The notes beneath the pieces were generated by a model. It did no database searches. It was not told the origin of the DNA and worked only from the letters and a program-made list of their open reading frames with translations. A stretch of DNA of 64,000 nucleotides from Pseudoalteromonas sp. P1-25 (GTDB lineage Bacteria > Pseudomonadota > Gammaproteobacteria > Enterobacterales > Alteromonadaceae): contig NZ_LKDW01000019.1 of NCBI RefSeq assembly GCF_001401805.1, forward strand, positions 1 through 64,000, read 5' to 3'. The first letter of the stretch is position 1; the number at the start of each line of letters is the position of its first letter. Position numbers and translations under genes: made by a program. Shown in pieces: positions 9,770 through 20,346 of this stretch.

Positions 9770-10363
9770 TTACCACTGAATTTCATTAACGATGTATCCA
9801 AAGTAACTTTTTTCACCGACTAAGTTTATTCTCTTATTTCTAATTTTTTGTAGCTTGTGCGTATCTAAGTACCATCTAAATGAGCGTTCCTCGCCAGAGG
9901 ATAAATCAATAAGGTTTAACCTTATACATTGCTGCTCATCATTTATAGTACAGGCACTTACATCGGTTAATAAATATTCTTTAGAGCATGGTTCCCCTAA
10001 ATTATTTTCAGCATAATATAAGATGGGAACTACGCTTAAATTCCATAACGCTGTATATATTAAACAAGGGTACATCACTATCAAAAAACCTTTTACTAAC
10101 TTACTGCCTTTAAAAAAGTGATTAGTCATTAAATAATTAAAGTTGTCATCACACCTATACTTTTTAAATAATGTATATATTACTGCCATGGTTAATATAG
10201 GTAATACTATCACCTCTATAATATGTAATTTTTTATTTGCAATGAAAGACGGATCGTTAAACTCGTACCACGTAATAAGTAACGCTAGATAACTCGTTAG
10301 TACGCATGCAATTAATAAATATACAAAGCTTTTATGAAGCTCTTTATGCTTTACATTTAACAA
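9770..10363 (-). CDS. Hypothetical membrane protein
   Basis: 197 residues with about three hydrophobic segments (15-33, 48-66, 92-115) and a C-terminal soluble part containing four cysteines (EPCSKEY, SACTINDEQQC). I recognise no family. It lies 30 bp after the esterase gene on the same strand, so the esterase and the two membrane proteins may be one transcript. Confidence 0.6.
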   Translation of the reverse strand: MLNVKHKELHKSFVYLLIACVLTSYLALLITWYEFNDPSFIANKKLHIIEVIVLPILTMAVIYTLFKKYRCDDNFNYLMTNHFFKGSKLVKGFLIVMYPCLIYTALWNLSVVPILYYAENNLGEPCSKEYLLTDVSACTINDEQQCIRLNLIDLSSGEERSFRWYLDTHKLQKIRNKRINLVGEKSYFGYIVNEIQW

Positions 10364-10393
10364 TTAAAGTCTCATTTAATTTTTATGGTGAAA

Positions 10394-11260
10394 TTATCTT
10401 TTAAGTATGCTTTTAAACCCATAATACCAGCTAAGCGCTGCGACTGTGCCATGAGTTTCATCTTCAAAGTAGCGTTGATTTATAATTAGATTATCACTTG
10501 AGTGTGCTTTTAACTTTTTAGCGAATGCTAAGCCCCACTTGTAATTTGCTTTACCAATTTCGCCAAACGCTTCGCCGTTATTTGCAAAGGTAAAATATAC
10601 ATTGCCATTAAGCGGCTTATTTATAAGCGGCTTATTTATAAGCTGTTTCTCATCAAAATAACGGTTTAGGTAGTTGTTATCCCACAGGTAGGTTGCATCA
10701 ATAATTAAGTAATCTTTAAATAGCGCATGATTGCTAAGCAATACATAGCTGGCAAACAAGCCGCCAAAAGACTCACCTATTAATACGCGTTTAGTTGATG
10801 TGCGGTAATTTTTATTAATCAGTGGAATAAGTTCTTTTTCAAAAAAGGCGCTGTAGTTTGCAGCGTTGCCAATATTTTCAAACTTTTCGAGTAGCATCCC
10901 GTTAAATGTCCAATCAACATTGGTTGGGGTAAAATCGCTCTCTCTTATCGCATTTTTACTATTTGGAATGGCGACTATAATTGCTTGCTGTATTTGCTGC
11001 TCAAGCCGCTGAGTACTAAGTGCCTCGACTAGCCCGGCTACGGCTTTTAGATGTGTGTGGTCACCATCGAGCAAGTAAATAACTGGGTATACCTGGTTGG
11101 GGCTTTGATTGTAGCTTGGCGGTAAATAAACGCTAAAGCTGCGTTGTTCATTTAAAATAACAGACCTAAGCTGATAGGTTTTGGCTAAAGTAATAGGCTC
11201 TGAGGCATTTACATTTATTGTAAAAAATAAATATAAAAATATTATTGATAAGACTTTCAT
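10394..11260 (-). CDS. Secreted alpha/beta-hydrolase, esterase D/Fes-like
   Basis: Signal peptide at residues 1-19, then a putative-esterase domain as in enterochelin esterase-like and IroE-like enzymes. VYPVIYLLDGDHTH provides the oxyanion region, the nucleophile elbow is GESFGG, and a C-terminal His is in DETHGTV. A direct repeat INKPLINKPL is visible at about residue 210, from a 15-18 bp tandem duplication near 10610-10645. Probably periplasmic; the substrate is unknown and no siderophore genes are nearby. Confidence 0.82.
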   Translation of the reverse strand: MKVLSIIFLYLFFTINVNASEPITLAKTYQLRSVILNEQRSFSVYLPPSYNQSPNQVYPVIYLLDGDHTHLKAVAGLVEALSTQRLEQQIQQAIIVAIPNSKNAIRESDFTPTNVDWTFNGMLLEKFENIGNAANYSAFFEKELIPLINKNYRTSTKRVLIGESFGGLFASYVLLSNHALFKDYLIIDATYLWDNNYLNRYFDEKQLINKPLINKPLNGNVYFTFANNGEAFGEIGKANYKWGLAFAKKLKAHSSDNLIINQRYFEDETHGTVAALSWYYGFKSILKR

Positions 11261-11342
11261 ACATATCCTTGTATTAAATTAATAGCAAACCAAGAAGAAA
11301 CGCCCTTCTTTCAACAATCAAAACACCGCTTTTATCACTATG

Positions 11343-11633
11343 CTATTCCTTAGCTCTTGAGGCTAACTTTTTATATATTGCATCTTTATCGCGTTTACCA
11401 ATTGCGAGTACATACACCACAACTTCGTCATCAATGACTTCATAAGCAAGGCGGTACCCTGCCGTACGCAATTTTATTTTATAAACATTATCAAAGCCGC
11501 GTAGCTTTGAGGCTGGCACGTGGGGGTTATCTAAGCGCTCAGCAAGTTTCTTTTTAAACTGGCTTTTAAGTGATGGCGCGAGTTTTTCCCACTCCTTTAA
11601 GGCTGCTGGTAAAAACTTTAACTTATAAGTCAT
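11343..11633 (-). CDS. RelE/StbE-family toxin
   Basis: 96-residue mRNA interferase of the RelE/ParE fold: LKFLPAALKEWEKLAPSLK, then LRGFDNVYKIKLRTAGYRLAYEV and AIGKRDKDAIYKKL near the C-terminus, with the conserved Arg and Lys residues of ribosome-dependent RelE toxins. Its start overlaps the antitoxin stop by 11 bp, the standard arrangement of a type II pair. Confidence 0.9.
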   Translation of the reverse strand: MTYKLKFLPAALKEWEKLAPSLKSQFKKKLAERLDNPHVPASKLRGFDNVYKIKLRTAGYRLAYEVIDDEVVVYVLAIGKRDKDAIYKKLASRAKE

Positions 11634-11874
11634 CTATATTAACTTCAACCGCTTGAGATAAATCGCCTCTGCGGCTCTCAACAACTTTAGTTAATTCATA
11701 ATCATCCAATTGTTCCATTAGTTGCTCATACATTTGTGCAGGCACTAGGTACGCTGCAGGCTTATTATGATTTAATATGGCTATTGCAGCGCCATCTGCT
11801 TCATTTAAAAGCGCGGTTGGGTTTTTTTTAAGTTCTGAAATACTTGCTGAACAATCAGCTAAAACCTGTCTCAT
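11623..11874 (-). CDS. StbD/Phd-YefM-type antitoxin
   Basis: 83 residues with a Phd/YefM-like DNA-binding N-terminus (SASISELKKNPTALLNEADG, then AIAILNHNKPAAYLVPA) and a C-terminal toxin-binding tail. It is upstream of and overlapping the RelE-like toxin, so it should neutralise it and autorepress the pair. Confidence 0.88.
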   Translation of the reverse strand: MRQVLADCSASISELKKNPTALLNEADGAAIAILNHNKPAAYLVPAQMYEQLMEQLDDYELTKVVESRRGDLSQAVEVNIDDL

Positions 11875-11957
11875 ATAACACCTATAAAGAACTAAATTAA
11901 GATCTTATTTTAGCCCTTTTTTTATCTAAAGCTATATATTTTATAATTACTTATTTT

Positions 11958-13040
11958 CTAAGTAGTTTTTAAAGTCTCTTCTAGCGTTTGTGTATTTACA
12001 ACCTGGTTCACACTGCCCTGAATAACCACTGTCGCTGATATTTTATCTTGAATGGCTTGCCTGTTTGGGTCCCAATATACTTGTAAAAAGCCTAATAAGC
12101 CCGTGGCAAAACCAGCGCCGTAACCGCCGTATCGGCCAAAGCAATCAAGCATACCTAACGGCTCACCGCTTAGTGCTACTACGCGGATATTACATACTTT
12201 TTTACCTGGTGTTTGCCCGCGCCATAATAACGAGAACAACGTAAAATAAACGGCGGCCCAACCAAAGCCAAGGCCTAGGTCTTGAATAATGCCTTTGCCC
12301 CACTGCAAAATGCTGGTGACAGGTTTGGTTTTCTCGCTTTTAGTGTCTGCTTTTTCAGTGATATTGCTTTTATGAGTTATTTCGCCCGAAATACTCTTTA
12401 GCTCTGTCTCATTATTTTTAAAATCATCTGCCGCAACGGGCTCATCATCAGATATGGCCATTAAGTGCAATAATGTGCGTGTAACTTCAATTCCTCCAAC
12501 ATTTTCAATTTCAGCAAGCGTGGGCAATTGGCTAACTAAATTAGCACGAGCAACGCTTTGGCACGCATCATCGCAGTTTTTATTGTCGTCTGTTTGCGTT
12601 AAATAGGTGCGTATTATTGCTTTATCATGCACGCTTAGCTCATCGTTTTGCTGTGCTTTTTCTATTTGAGATGTTTGTATAGCGGTATCGCCTTCAAAAA
12701 AATCTATCGCTAATGAGAGCACGGTGAGTGCGCTTACAAATAAAAAGCTCGCTGCAAAAAGTTTTAGGGCTCTGCGCCAAAACGATGACATTTTTGGCAG
12801 GTATTGCTGCGCAGTGCCTTTATAAAAAGCCATGGCAGCCACAAAGGCAATTAAAGTGGCGCTTAGCTTAGCGGCCATAAATATCAAAGTGACATCAATA
12901 GTCATCGCCATTGCACGTTTGCTTGGGCTCGCTAATGGAATACCTAATAACGCTTGGTCAATTTTAAAGGCATATGGGGTGATCACGTCTTTGGTTTCAG
13001 AGTCTGATAACGCGAGTTGCTCTATCTCTTTGGTTTTCAT
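11958..13040 (-). CDS. RDD-family membrane protein
   Basis: 360 residues with an N-terminal PSKRAMAMTIDVTLI segment, which is the R..D signature of RDD proteins, two hydrophobic segments there, another at about 95-115 and two after residue 250. The C-terminal GQTPGKKVCNIRVV and DPNRQAIQDKISATVVI are typical of RDD. A charged, probably soluble insert occupies about residues 115-245. The role is unknown; some RDD proteins affect ion homeostasis. Confidence 0.8.
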   Translation of the reverse strand: MKTKEIEQLALSDSETKDVITPYAFKIDQALLGIPLASPSKRAMAMTIDVTLIFMAAKLSATLIAFVAAMAFYKGTAQQYLPKMSSFWRRALKLFAASFLFVSALTVLSLAIDFFEGDTAIQTSQIEKAQQNDELSVHDKAIIRTYLTQTDDNKNCDDACQSVARANLVSQLPTLAEIENVGGIEVTRTLLHLMAISDDEPVAADDFKNNETELKSISGEITHKSNITEKADTKSEKTKPVTSILQWGKGIIQDLGLGFGWAAVYFTLFSLLWRGQTPGKKVCNIRVVALSGEPLGMLDCFGRYGGYGAGFATGLLGFLQVYWDPNRQAIQDKISATVVIQGSVNQVVNTQTLEETLKTT

Positions 13041-13098
13041 TTTTATTTTTATGTTTTTAAAGTGGGTAAGCTATTTAACTTACGCGCTTTTTATTTTT

Positions 13099-13143
13099 AT
13101 ATCAATCCGCTTAATTAAGTGATCTATTTTGCAGATTGGTATT
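13099..13143. repeat. Short internally deleted copy (C) of the ATACCAAT repeat
   Basis: About 45 bp joining ATCAATCCGCTTAATTAAGT and GATCTATTTTG directly to a terminal GATTGGTAT. The first part equals the terminus of the longer copies at 19998-20205 and 39721-39882, so this looks like a version with the middle deleted. Confidence 0.7.
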
Positions 13144-13173
13144 AGCTCAAGTTAAAAGTATTGATTTACCGGC

Positions 13174-13204
13174 ATAAAAAAAGGGCTGCATACATGCAGC
13201 CCTT
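13174..13204 (-). terminator. Intrinsic terminator of the Old Yellow Enzyme gene
   Basis: AAGGGCTGCA / TGCAGCCCTT hairpin followed by TTTTTATG in the minus-strand direction, 23 bp after the stop. Confidence 0.85.
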
Positions 13205-13226
13205 AAAATACTTTATTTATAAATAA

Positions 13227-14312
13227 TTAAGCGGTTGGGTAATCGGTATAGCCTTGCTCTGCGCCACCAAATAAAGTGTCGGGGTTGTGGCTATTTAGCG
13301 GTTTACCTTGCTCTAAACGTGCTGGTAAATCTGGGTTAGACACAAACGGGCGGCCAAAGCCAATCATGTCGGCCCAGCCTTGTGCTAGGGCTTCATCGGC
13401 GCGCTCTTTGGTGTATTTACCTGCATAAATTAATACCCCGCTGTACGCTTTACGAATAGCCTGTTTAAACTCCACACTCATTAAAGGGGCGTCATCCCAG
13501 TCGGCTTCAGCAATATGCATATAACCTACGCCAGCATCATTTAGTGCGTGTGCCACGGCCAAATATGTTTGCTCTGGGTTATCGTCAACCGTGCCGTTAA
13601 GCGTGGTAAGTGGCGCAAGCCTTACACCTACTTTTTGACTGCCAATTTCATCACTTACTGCATTGACTACTTCAACTAAAAAGCGCAAACGGTTTTGTAC
13701 ACTGCCACCATATTCATCAGTACGCGCATTTGATTGCGAGTCTAAAAATTGGTTAATTAAATAGCCATTAGCGGCGTGTAGCTCTATGCCGTCAAAGCCT
13801 GCGTCTACTGCATTTATGGCCGCTTGGCGAAATTCGCCTATTACGTGTGTAATATCTTGCTTGCTCATCTCACGCGGTAACTGAGTATCTACAAAGCCAG
13901 GCTCGCCGTTAGTATCTACAAATACTTTTACGCCTTTTGCTGCAATGGCCGATGCTGATATTGGCTGCACGCCCCCTGTGTTATCGCTGTGTGTTACTCG
14001 CCCTACATGCCAAAGCTGAGCAAACATAACGCCACCAGCGTTATGTACTTTATTAGTTACTTTACTCCAGCCTGCTACTTGCTCGTTTGAATAAATACCC
14101 GGTGTCCAAGCGTAACCTTTGCCAAGTTTACTAATTTGTGTGCCTTCGCTAACTATTAACCCAGCACTTGCGCGTTGTGCGTAGTAAGTGGCCATTAAAT
14201 CGTTTGCTATATCGCCGGGCTGCGTGGAGCGCGAGCGTGTCATTGGTGGCATAACAATGCGGTTTTTTAACGTTTTACCTGCAAGTTCTATTGGTGAAAA
14301 AAGTAATGTCAT
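13227..14312 (-). CDS. Old Yellow Enzyme, NemA-like alkene reductase
   Basis: FMN-dependent NADPH oxidoreductase reducing activated alkenes or N-ethylmaleimide. Seen: N-terminal PIELAGKTLKNRIVMPPMTR, the substrate-binding GIELHAANGYLINQFLDSQS, NARTDEYGGSVQNR, and C-terminal IGFGRPFVSNPDLPARL. Length 361 matches NemA (365). No adjacent nemR-type regulator is present. Confidence 0.94.
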   Translation of the reverse strand: MTLLFSPIELAGKTLKNRIVMPPMTRSRSTQPGDIANDLMATYYAQRASAGLIVSEGTQISKLGKGYAWTPGIYSNEQVAGWSKVTNKVHNAGGVMFAQLWHVGRVTHSDNTGGVQPISASAIAAKGVKVFVDTNGEPGFVDTQLPREMSKQDITHVIGEFRQAAINAVDAGFDGIELHAANGYLINQFLDSQSNARTDEYGGSVQNRLRFLVEVVNAVSDEIGSQKVGVRLAPLTTLNGTVDDNPEQTYLAVAHALNDAGVGYMHIAEADWDDAPLMSVEFKQAIRKAYSGVLIYAGKYTKERADEALAQGWADMIGFGRPFVSNPDLPARLEQGKPLNSHNPDTLFGGAEQGYTDYPTA

Positions 14313-14510
14313 AATGCCTCCTAAGTTTGATGGCGCTCATAGTAACGCGTTTGAATAAATTCAAAAACAACAAAAAATGCAAAATAGTTTTGTCGAATTT
14401 GCAATAAAAAACGAACGGTTACTAATCCTCCAAAATTATATCTATTTCCTTACAAGTACCTAGTAAAACTACATTCATTAAAAAAGCATACTACGGCTAG
14501 AATATTTAAT

Positions 14511-14530
14511 TGATACAATATAACATACCA
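14511..14530. promoter_or_regulatory. Possible Zur-type operator
   Basis: TGATACAATATAACATACCA resembles one half and the centre of the gammaproteobacterial Zur box (GTTATA-N-TATAAC), with imperfect symmetry. It stands about 30-50 bp before the COG0523 gene, the class of gene that Zur often controls. Confidence 0.35.
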
Positions 14531-14558
14531 ATAAATACATATTAGTAAGTAAAATTAA

Positions 14559-15758
14559 ATGATAAATAAACTGCCCGTCACAGTGTTATCAGGCTTTTTA
14601 GGCGCTGGTAAAACAACCGTTCTTAGCCACATTCTTAACAACCGCCAAGCTAAAAAAGTGGCTGTTATAGTTAACGATATGAGCGACATAAACATAGATG
14701 CCGCCACTATTAAAAACGATATATCGCTCTGTCACAGCGATGAAAAACTCGTAGAGATGAGTAATGGCTGTATTTGCTGCACGCTGCGTGAAGATTTACT
14801 GTTAGAGGTAAGCAAACTTGCAAAAGAAGGTCGTTTTGATCATCTCGTTATTGAGTCAACCGGTATTTCTGAGCCACTGCCTGTTGCCGAAACATTTACC
14901 TTTGCTGATGAAAATGGCGTATCGCTAGGAGATATTGCCACTCTTGATACTATGGTAACGGTGGTTGATGCGGTTAATTTTTTAACTGATTACGAGCAAG
15001 CTAACGACTTACAAGATACAGGTGAATCCCTTGGTGAAGAGGACGAGCGAAGCGTTACCGATCTACTTATTGACCAAGTTGAATTTGCCGATGTAATTTT
15101 AATAAGTAAAACCGACTTAGTCACCAAAGCACAATTAAATAAACTCACAGCTATTTTAAACACACTCAATACCCAAGCTGAAATCATCCCTATATCAGCT
15201 GGAAAAGTTGATATTAATAAAGTAATTAACACCGGCCTTTTTGACTTTGAACGCGCAAAACAAGCCCCTGGCTGGCTTAAAGAAATGCGCGGTGAGCACA
15301 TCCCAGAGACTGAAGAATACGATATTAGCAGCTTTAATTACATTGCCCATCGCCCGTTTGACCCTGAAAAGTTTTATACGTTTTTGCACGGTACTGAGCA
15401 ATTTGGCAAGCTCATTCGCTCTAAAGGCTACTTTTGGCTTGCCACACGCCCGCTATTTTGCGGCCAGTGGAACCAAGCAGGCGGCATTGCCCACTATGGG
15501 TTTGCAGGCATGTTTTATAAAGCCATCCCTAAAAAAGACTGGCCAACCGATCCTGAGCTACTTGCCGATATAAACAGCAAATGGGTAGAACCCTTTGGCG
15601 ATATGCGCCAAGAGCTGGTGTTTATTGGTCAATCATTAAATAAGCAAGCCATGATTAAAGCGCTAGATGACTGCCTACTGCCTGAAGATGCCGTACTTAA
15701 AGGTAAAGATTTTTGGAGAACCTACAACGATCCGTTTCCAATTTGGGAGGAATTATAA
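14559..15758 (+). CDS. COG0523 GTPase metallochaperone (CobW/ZigA-like)
   Basis: G3E-family GTPase, predicted to deliver a metal (likely Zn) to client proteins in metal shortage. Walker A is [13 protein letters not shown] at residues 12-24, the family metal motif CICCTLRED at about 71-79 is intact, ESTGISEP follows, and the base motif is SKTDL. The C-terminal CobW domain (about 270-395) contains GYFWLATRP. No terminal His-rich tail. Its stop overlaps the start of the DUF1826 gene (TAATG), so the two are co-translated; that pairing is common in Zur-type regulons. Confidence 0.92.
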   Translation: MINKLPVTVLSGFLGAGKTTVLSHILNNRQAKKVAVIVNDMSDINIDAATIKNDISLCHSDEKLVEMSNGCICCTLREDLLLEVSKLAKEGRFDHLVIESTGISEPLPVAETFTFADENGVSLGDIATLDTMVTVVDAVNFLTDYEQANDLQDTGESLGEEDERSVTDLLIDQVEFADVILISKTDLVTKAQLNKLTAILNTLNTQAEIIPISAGKVDINKVINTGLFDFERAKQAPGWLKEMRGEHIPETEEYDISSFNYIAHRPFDPEKFYTFLHGTEQFGKLIRSKGYFWLATRPLFCGQWNQAGGIAHYGFAGMFYKAIPKKDWPTDPELLADINSKWVEPFGDMRQELVFIGQSLNKQAMIKALDDCLLPEDAVLKGKDFWRTYNDPFPIWEEL

Positions 15759-16447
15759 TGAACGCCCTAGCTCCTTTATCAGCGCAAGTAAAACCCACCG
15801 AACCACTACATAGACGTGCAGCTATAAATAGTGATGCCAACGTGCTACCGCAAATTTATAACGAAAATATCAACATTGCGGTTTGGCAAAGAAACCTCGA
15901 AAGCACATTAACAGAGGCGGTTAATACGCTCATAAATACAAATGCATTAAAACCACTTGAACTTGCACTATCGCCCGATAATGCGTTTGATCAATTAATT
16001 AAAGCGCTAAAGCCAACAGAACAAAATTACAATGAAGCTAAAGCGCTATGTGAAGATATAGCCCTACTCATTGAAATGTTTTGCTGCCTGTTTGATTTAA
16101 AACGTGTGGGTTTAAGGCTAAAAGTGTTAAACAAGCCCATGTGTCCGCGTTTTCATGTAGACAAAATTCCATGCCGACTAGTAACAACTTATCAAGGGGT
16201 TGCAACGCAGTGGCTAAATCACAGCGATGTAGACCGCTCAAAATTGGGGGCTGGTAATTTAGGTAAGCCCGATGAAGAGTCTGGCTTATTTACATCAACC
16301 AGCCATATTAATCAGCTAAATCAAGGCGATGTTGCCCTACTTAAAGGTGAATACTGGGACGAAAACGAAGGCGCAGGCTTAGTGCACCGCTCACCACCGG
16401 TCGCTGCAAACGAGCAACGCTTATTGCTCACTCTCGATTTTATTTAA
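15758..16447 (+). CDS. DUF1826 protein
   Basis: 229-residue cytosolic protein of the DUF1826 family, often encoded beside COG0523 GTPases. The start is ATG 15758, preceded by a strong GGGAGGAATT site; upstream in-frame codons lie inside the COG0523 gene. C-terminal HVDKIPCRLVTTYQGVATQW and GLVHRSPP include His and Cys residues that could bind metal, but this is not established. A role in metal limitation is inferred from context. Confidence 0.85.
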   Translation: MNALAPLSAQVKPTEPLHRRAAINSDANVLPQIYNENINIAVWQRNLESTLTEAVNTLINTNALKPLELALSPDNAFDQLIKALKPTEQNYNEAKALCEDIALLIEMFCCLFDLKRVGLRLKVLNKPMCPRFHVDKIPCRLVTTYQGVATQWLNHSDVDRSKLGAGNLGKPDEESGLFTSTSHINQLNQGDVALLKGEYWDENEGAGLVHRSPPVAANEQRLLLTLDFI

Positions 16448-16466
16448 AATTTGCTTCGGTGATAAA

Positions 16467-19226
16467 CTAGTGCGCGTTTATCACCCTGGTGATTACATCA
16501 TACAAGCCTTGCGTATTAACCGGTTTAGAAACAAAGTCATCCATACCTACGCTTAGACAACGCTGCTTATCATCTTCGTAGGCATTAGCAGTAATCGCCA
16601 CAATAGGGACATGAGCTTTAGTGTTTACCTCATTAGCCCTAATCGTTTGGGTACATTCGTAGCCATCCATATTAGGCATTTGGCAATCCATTAAAATTAA
16701 ATCAAATCGGTTGCCTTCAAGTACTTTCAGCGCTTCTATACCGTCGGTTGCCATTACTAAGTTTGCCTTAGTGGGCTCTAACATTTTTGCAATTACTTGA
16801 CGATTTATGGGGTTATCTTCAACTAATAATAGTGTTTTATCGCTCAAATTTGGCAGCGACTGTTGTTGTTTAACGGGCTTTGGTTTGTTTGACTGTGCTT
16901 TAGGTGCACTCACGTAAAACTTTAGTATGCTGCCTTTGCCAGGCTCGCTATTAAGGGTAATTTCACCCTGCATTTTTTTTATTAACCCTTGGCTAATCGC
17001 TAACCCTAATCCTGTACCGCCATATTTACGTGCAACACCTACATCTGCTTGTGTAAACTCGCTAAATAACAGCGCTTGTTGATCTTTTTCAATACCAATA
17101 CCGCTATCGGCTACACTTACTAAAAGCTGCCCATTTTCATAATCAAACGATAAACGTACAAAACCGCGCTCAGTAAACTTATACGCATTAGAGAGCAAAT
17201 TAATAATCACTTGGTTTAAGCGAAGATCATCTACTTTTACGCAATCTGGCAGTCTGTCACTTTGCTCAACAATAAACTCGACTTGATCCGAACTTACAAT
17301 AGGCGAAAACAACGATTTTATATTGGCAATAAACGGCGCAAGATTAGTAGCCCGCGGGCTCATTTCCATTGCGTTGGCTTCTATTTTAGAAAAATCTAAA
17401 ATGTCGTTTAAAATTTTCAGTAAATTTTGTGCACTTTTTTGCTGTGTATTTAACAGCTCACGTTGCTCATCAGTTAATGAATTATCGCGCAGTAACACCT
17501 CTCCCATGCCCAAAATACCATTCATAGGCGTACGCAACTCGTGGCTCATGTTCGCTAAAAACTGCGATTTAGCTACATTGGCTAAATTAGCCCTATTCAC
17601 CGCTTTTTTAAGCTCTGTAGTTTGCTCAGTTACTTTGCTTTCTAGCTGCTGATTAAATTCGCTAAGTTGAGTATTTAATCCTTGGTTTCTGGTATTAGAT
17701 GCTTGCAGGTTTTCTATTGAACGCTGGAGAGCGTTGGCCAATAGTTCAAATTGCTGCTGCAATTGTAATACTTCATGCCAACTGGAGTCTGTATTAAACG
17801 TGTGCGTTTTGGTTTTACTAAAACTTTGCATTAACGTAGTTAAACTAGTAATTGGCTGAACTAATAAATTAGCAAGTTGGTGTATAAAAATAACCACTAA
17901 AATCATCAGTATCGCACTTAGCAAAATGGTAGGAAGCCACGCTTTTGCCACCGCCATACTTAAATGTTTACGGTTGTAAAAGGTAATAACTTGCCAATTG
18001 TTTTGCGAGTCAATATACCGAGAACTATGGTACACCTCGTTTTTAGTTGAACGAAATAAGTTTTTATCACCTAAATTACTGGTGTTAAAGCCTTGTTCGC
18101 TAAAATGGCTCAGTATTTTAAATTCATCAATCGAGCTAAATACCACCTTTTGATGCGCATCTAGCACCACTAAGTCGCCCGTGTACTCAAATAAGTTGGG
18201 TATAAATCGCTCCAAGCGATCTAGCTTTAAAGACCCTTCTACTACACCATAAAACGTGTTGTTACGATAAATAGGCGCAGAGAGCGCTACAATAGCCTCA
18301 TTACCTAGGCCGCGCCCTTGAAACACACCACTGGTGTAACCAAGTGGATGGTCCTGCGCTTGGGTAAAGTATGCTCTGTCTTTAACGCTGCGCTGCGCAA
18401 GGCTAAGCCCTTTAATTAAATCGTTAGGCGAACTAAGCTCTACAAAGCCATCGGGGTTTGCATACAAGCTGGTGGTAAAACCTGGGAATAAAAACATGAG
18501 TCGCTCAAGCTGCATCTTGCTGGGGGTCCCTGCCCCTATGGCATCGCTACTCATAACAATGGCGTTTCTATGAAATGCTAAATAATCATTTAATTGCGTG
18601 CTAATAGACTCGGCTTTTTCTTCTAGTTGTGCGTTTACTTCATACTCTAAGCGCGCATGGTGGTCGTTAACTAAAATAACACTGGTTAGCAATACCACTA
18701 AAATAATAATGACACTAACCACATAGCTTAAAATTTTTGCCAGCGGCCGCCCCTGATACGCACGGCTAGCGTAAGGTACAAATACGCTAAATAAATCAAC
18801 CACTGCTAAGCTTATTAGCGCATTAATTAAGTACTTTGATATGGCGACTATGAGCGTTAACCAAGCTAAGCCAATAACAAATTGGCCTATAACCCATACA
18901 AAGGGTAAACCTATACATAACCAAAATACGCTGCCCAGAGGAAGGATAGGTTTAGAGCGGCGTAAACAAAAAACATAAAGCCAACAAAGCTCGAGTAAAT
19001 ACACAATACTCGGCCAACAATGGCCCCACCTATAAAGTAAAAAGCCAGAAACAATGGCAAGGCTTAAGCACGCGTAACGCAGTCCAGTAAATACCAAGCT
19101 GCATAAAACAAACAATTGCCCAAACAAAAATTCGGAGCTGTCGAAAAAATACAATGGCGAGAGATTTACTAACCCGCCTAATAACCCTAATAAAACAGCG
19201 AGTGTCCACTTACTTCTTTGTGGCAT
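16467..19226 (-). CDS. Hybrid sensor histidine kinase with dCache and receiver domains
   Basis: 919 residues. An N-terminal multi-pass membrane region (about 8-165, MASE-like) is followed by a membrane segment and a periplasmic dCache-type sensor (about 190-420, with [19 protein letters not shown]), a further membrane segment (about 430-450), HAMP, a coiled coil, HisKA with [10 protein letters not shown] (His near 561), HATPase with NLLSNAYKF and DSGIGIE, and a C-terminal receiver with [13 protein letters not shown] (Asp near 846). All catalytic motifs are intact. There is no adjacent response regulator or HPt, so the partner is unknown. The doubled membrane input (multi-pass block plus dCache) is unusual. 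Confidence 0.93.
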   Translation of the reverse strand: MPQRSKWTLAVLLGLLGGLVNLSPLYFFDSSEFLFGQLFVLCSLVFTGLRYACLSLAIVSGFLLYRWGHCWPSIVYLLELCWLYVFCLRRSKPILPLGSVFWLCIGLPFVWVIGQFVIGLAWLTLIVAISKYLINALISLAVVDLFSVFVPYASRAYQGRPLAKILSYVVSVIIILVVLLTSVILVNDHHARLEYEVNAQLEEKAESISTQLNDYLAFHRNAIVMSSDAIGAGTPSKMQLERLMFLFPGFTTSLYANPDGFVELSSPNDLIKGLSLAQRSVKDRAYFTQAQDHPLGYTSGVFQGRGLGNEAIVALSAPIYRNNTFYGVVEGSLKLDRLERFIPNLFEYTGDLVVLDAHQKVVFSSIDEFKILSHFSEQGFNTSNLGDKNLFRSTKNEVYHSSRYIDSQNNWQVITFYNRKHLSMAVAKAWLPTILLSAILMILVVIFIHQLANLLVQPITSLTTLMQSFSKTKTHTFNTDSSWHEVLQLQQQFELLANALQRSIENLQASNTRNQGLNTQLSEFNQQLESKVTEQTTELKKAVNRANLANVAKSQFLANMSHELRTPMNGILGMGEVLLRDNSLTDEQRELLNTQQKSAQNLLKILNDILDFSKIEANAMEMSPRATNLAPFIANIKSLFSPIVSSDQVEFIVEQSDRLPDCVKVDDLRLNQVIINLLSNAYKFTERGFVRLSFDYENGQLLVSVADSGIGIEKDQQALLFSEFTQADVGVARKYGGTGLGLAISQGLIKKMQGEITLNSEPGKGSILKFYVSAPKAQSNKPKPVKQQQSLPNLSDKTLLLVEDNPINRQVIAKMLEPTKANLVMATDGIEALKVLEGNRFDLILMDCQMPNMDGYECTQTIRANEVNTKAHVPIVAITANAYEDDKQRCLSVGMDDFVSKPVNTQGLYDVITRVINAH

Positions 19227-19270
19227 TAATTAACCTTGGGGCACTTTGTTAACACTTTACATGTTAAAAT

Positions 19271-19289
19271 TAATGTAATTTTTACATTA
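19271..19289. promoter_or_regulatory. Palindrome upstream of the hybrid kinase
   Basis: TAATGTAA-TTT-TTACATTA, perfect 8-bp arms, 45-63 bp before the kinase start. Possible operator or promoter element; no family is assigned. Confidence 0.3.
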
Positions 19290-19487
19290 TTACGTACAAG
19301 ACAAAGGTTGTCTAGCTGCAATAAATCAGGAACAGGTAAACATTACACCCTATAAAAAACAAACAACCTTAGGTAGCAAAATTATTTAAAAGAAAAGGTG
19401 TGCAATTAGCCACCCTCATAAAAGGTAGGATATATGGCGCGCTAAATATTGAGCAATTTAGGCTTCTGAACGCACTCAAAAAGCGTG

Positions 19488-19802
19488 TTATGTGTTTTTA
19501 CATTTACTCTTGTTATGGCTTCCACTTAAATTTAACTTAATATCCTTAAGCATAGGTTTAGCATTTGCGATTGCTAAATAGGCATTAGCTAACGTTTCTG
19601 GGCCTGCGCAATAGTCTACATCGAGTATTACTGTTGAAACATTTAGTGTTTTTAATTTACCCTCTAACTCAGAAAATGTGAGCTTTACTTTGGAGTTGCT
19701 GGTTAAGTAATTCGATTCTTTTACATAAATAGTGATTGTTTCATCTGCTAATGCAGTAAATGGCAAGAATAAAAACAGTGTGAATGTAAAAATGATACGC
19801 AT
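19488..19802 (-). CDS. Small secreted protein, unknown function
   Basis: 104 residues with a clear signal peptide (MRIIFTFTLFLFLPFTALA). The mature part (ITIYVKESN, LNVSTVILDVDYCAGPETL) vaguely resembles the periplasmic domain of ExbD-like proteins, and two cysteines could form a disulfide. I do not recognise a family. Confidence 0.55.
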   Translation of the reverse strand: MRIIFTFTLFLFLPFTALADETITIYVKESNYLTSNSKVKLTFSELEGKLKTLNVSTVILDVDYCAGPETLANAYLAIANAKPMLKDIKLNLSGSHNKSKCKNT

Positions 19803-20346
19803 AAATCCTCCACGGTGTACAACGGCGCAAAATTAATAAGCAACAACTGACTATAAAACAGGGCGAAGCAAAACCACGACATACATTAAAAAAGCCTCGC
19901 ATCGAATAAATTACTGTGCCACTATAAACCGAGAAATGTCCATATATCACACTGCATTCATCTTAGCCCTCGGATAAGTACCTGTAAACAACAAGTTATA
20001 CCAATTCGCATAATTAAGCGATCTATTTTGAGGATGGATAAACGTGTTGATAGCAAGGCAAAAAATTCGCTATTTAGTTGTTCTCGCCAATTGCTCCTGC
20101 ATTGCTCTACCTTCTGCATCCATGCAGTCGTGAATGAAAATTTTTTAACGCAGATAGCGACACGTTTAGCCCCGCAAAATGATTAAGTATTATTGCGGAT
20201 TGGTAGTAATTTAGATTCATAAGTTGCTGAGGTAGAAATATACCCAAATGGGAGAGCAGTAATATTAGATAAACAACAATCGTAATACTTAATATTTAAC
20301 GGTGTTATTAAGGAATAATTTAAAAAGGAATGTATTTTCACCCAAA
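19803..20346. other. Intergenic flank left of the transposon
   Basis: No gene is supported here. It holds the repeat copy A (19998-20205) and about 140 bp that adjoined the 3' side of ffs before the transposon inserted. The last bases, CACCCAAA at 20339-20346, complete the right-hand arm of an ffs-proximal hairpin whose other half lies at 38558-38577. Confidence 0.7.
19998..20205. repeat. Dispersed intergenic repeat, copy A (long form)
   Basis: Begins ATACCAATTCGC and ends GCGGATTGGTA, imperfect terminal inverted repeats. Nearly all of it matches the reverse complement of copy B at 39721-39882, but copy A has about 45 extra bases near 20089-20134. No coding frame. A MITE-like or structured intergenic unit. 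Confidence 0.8.
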
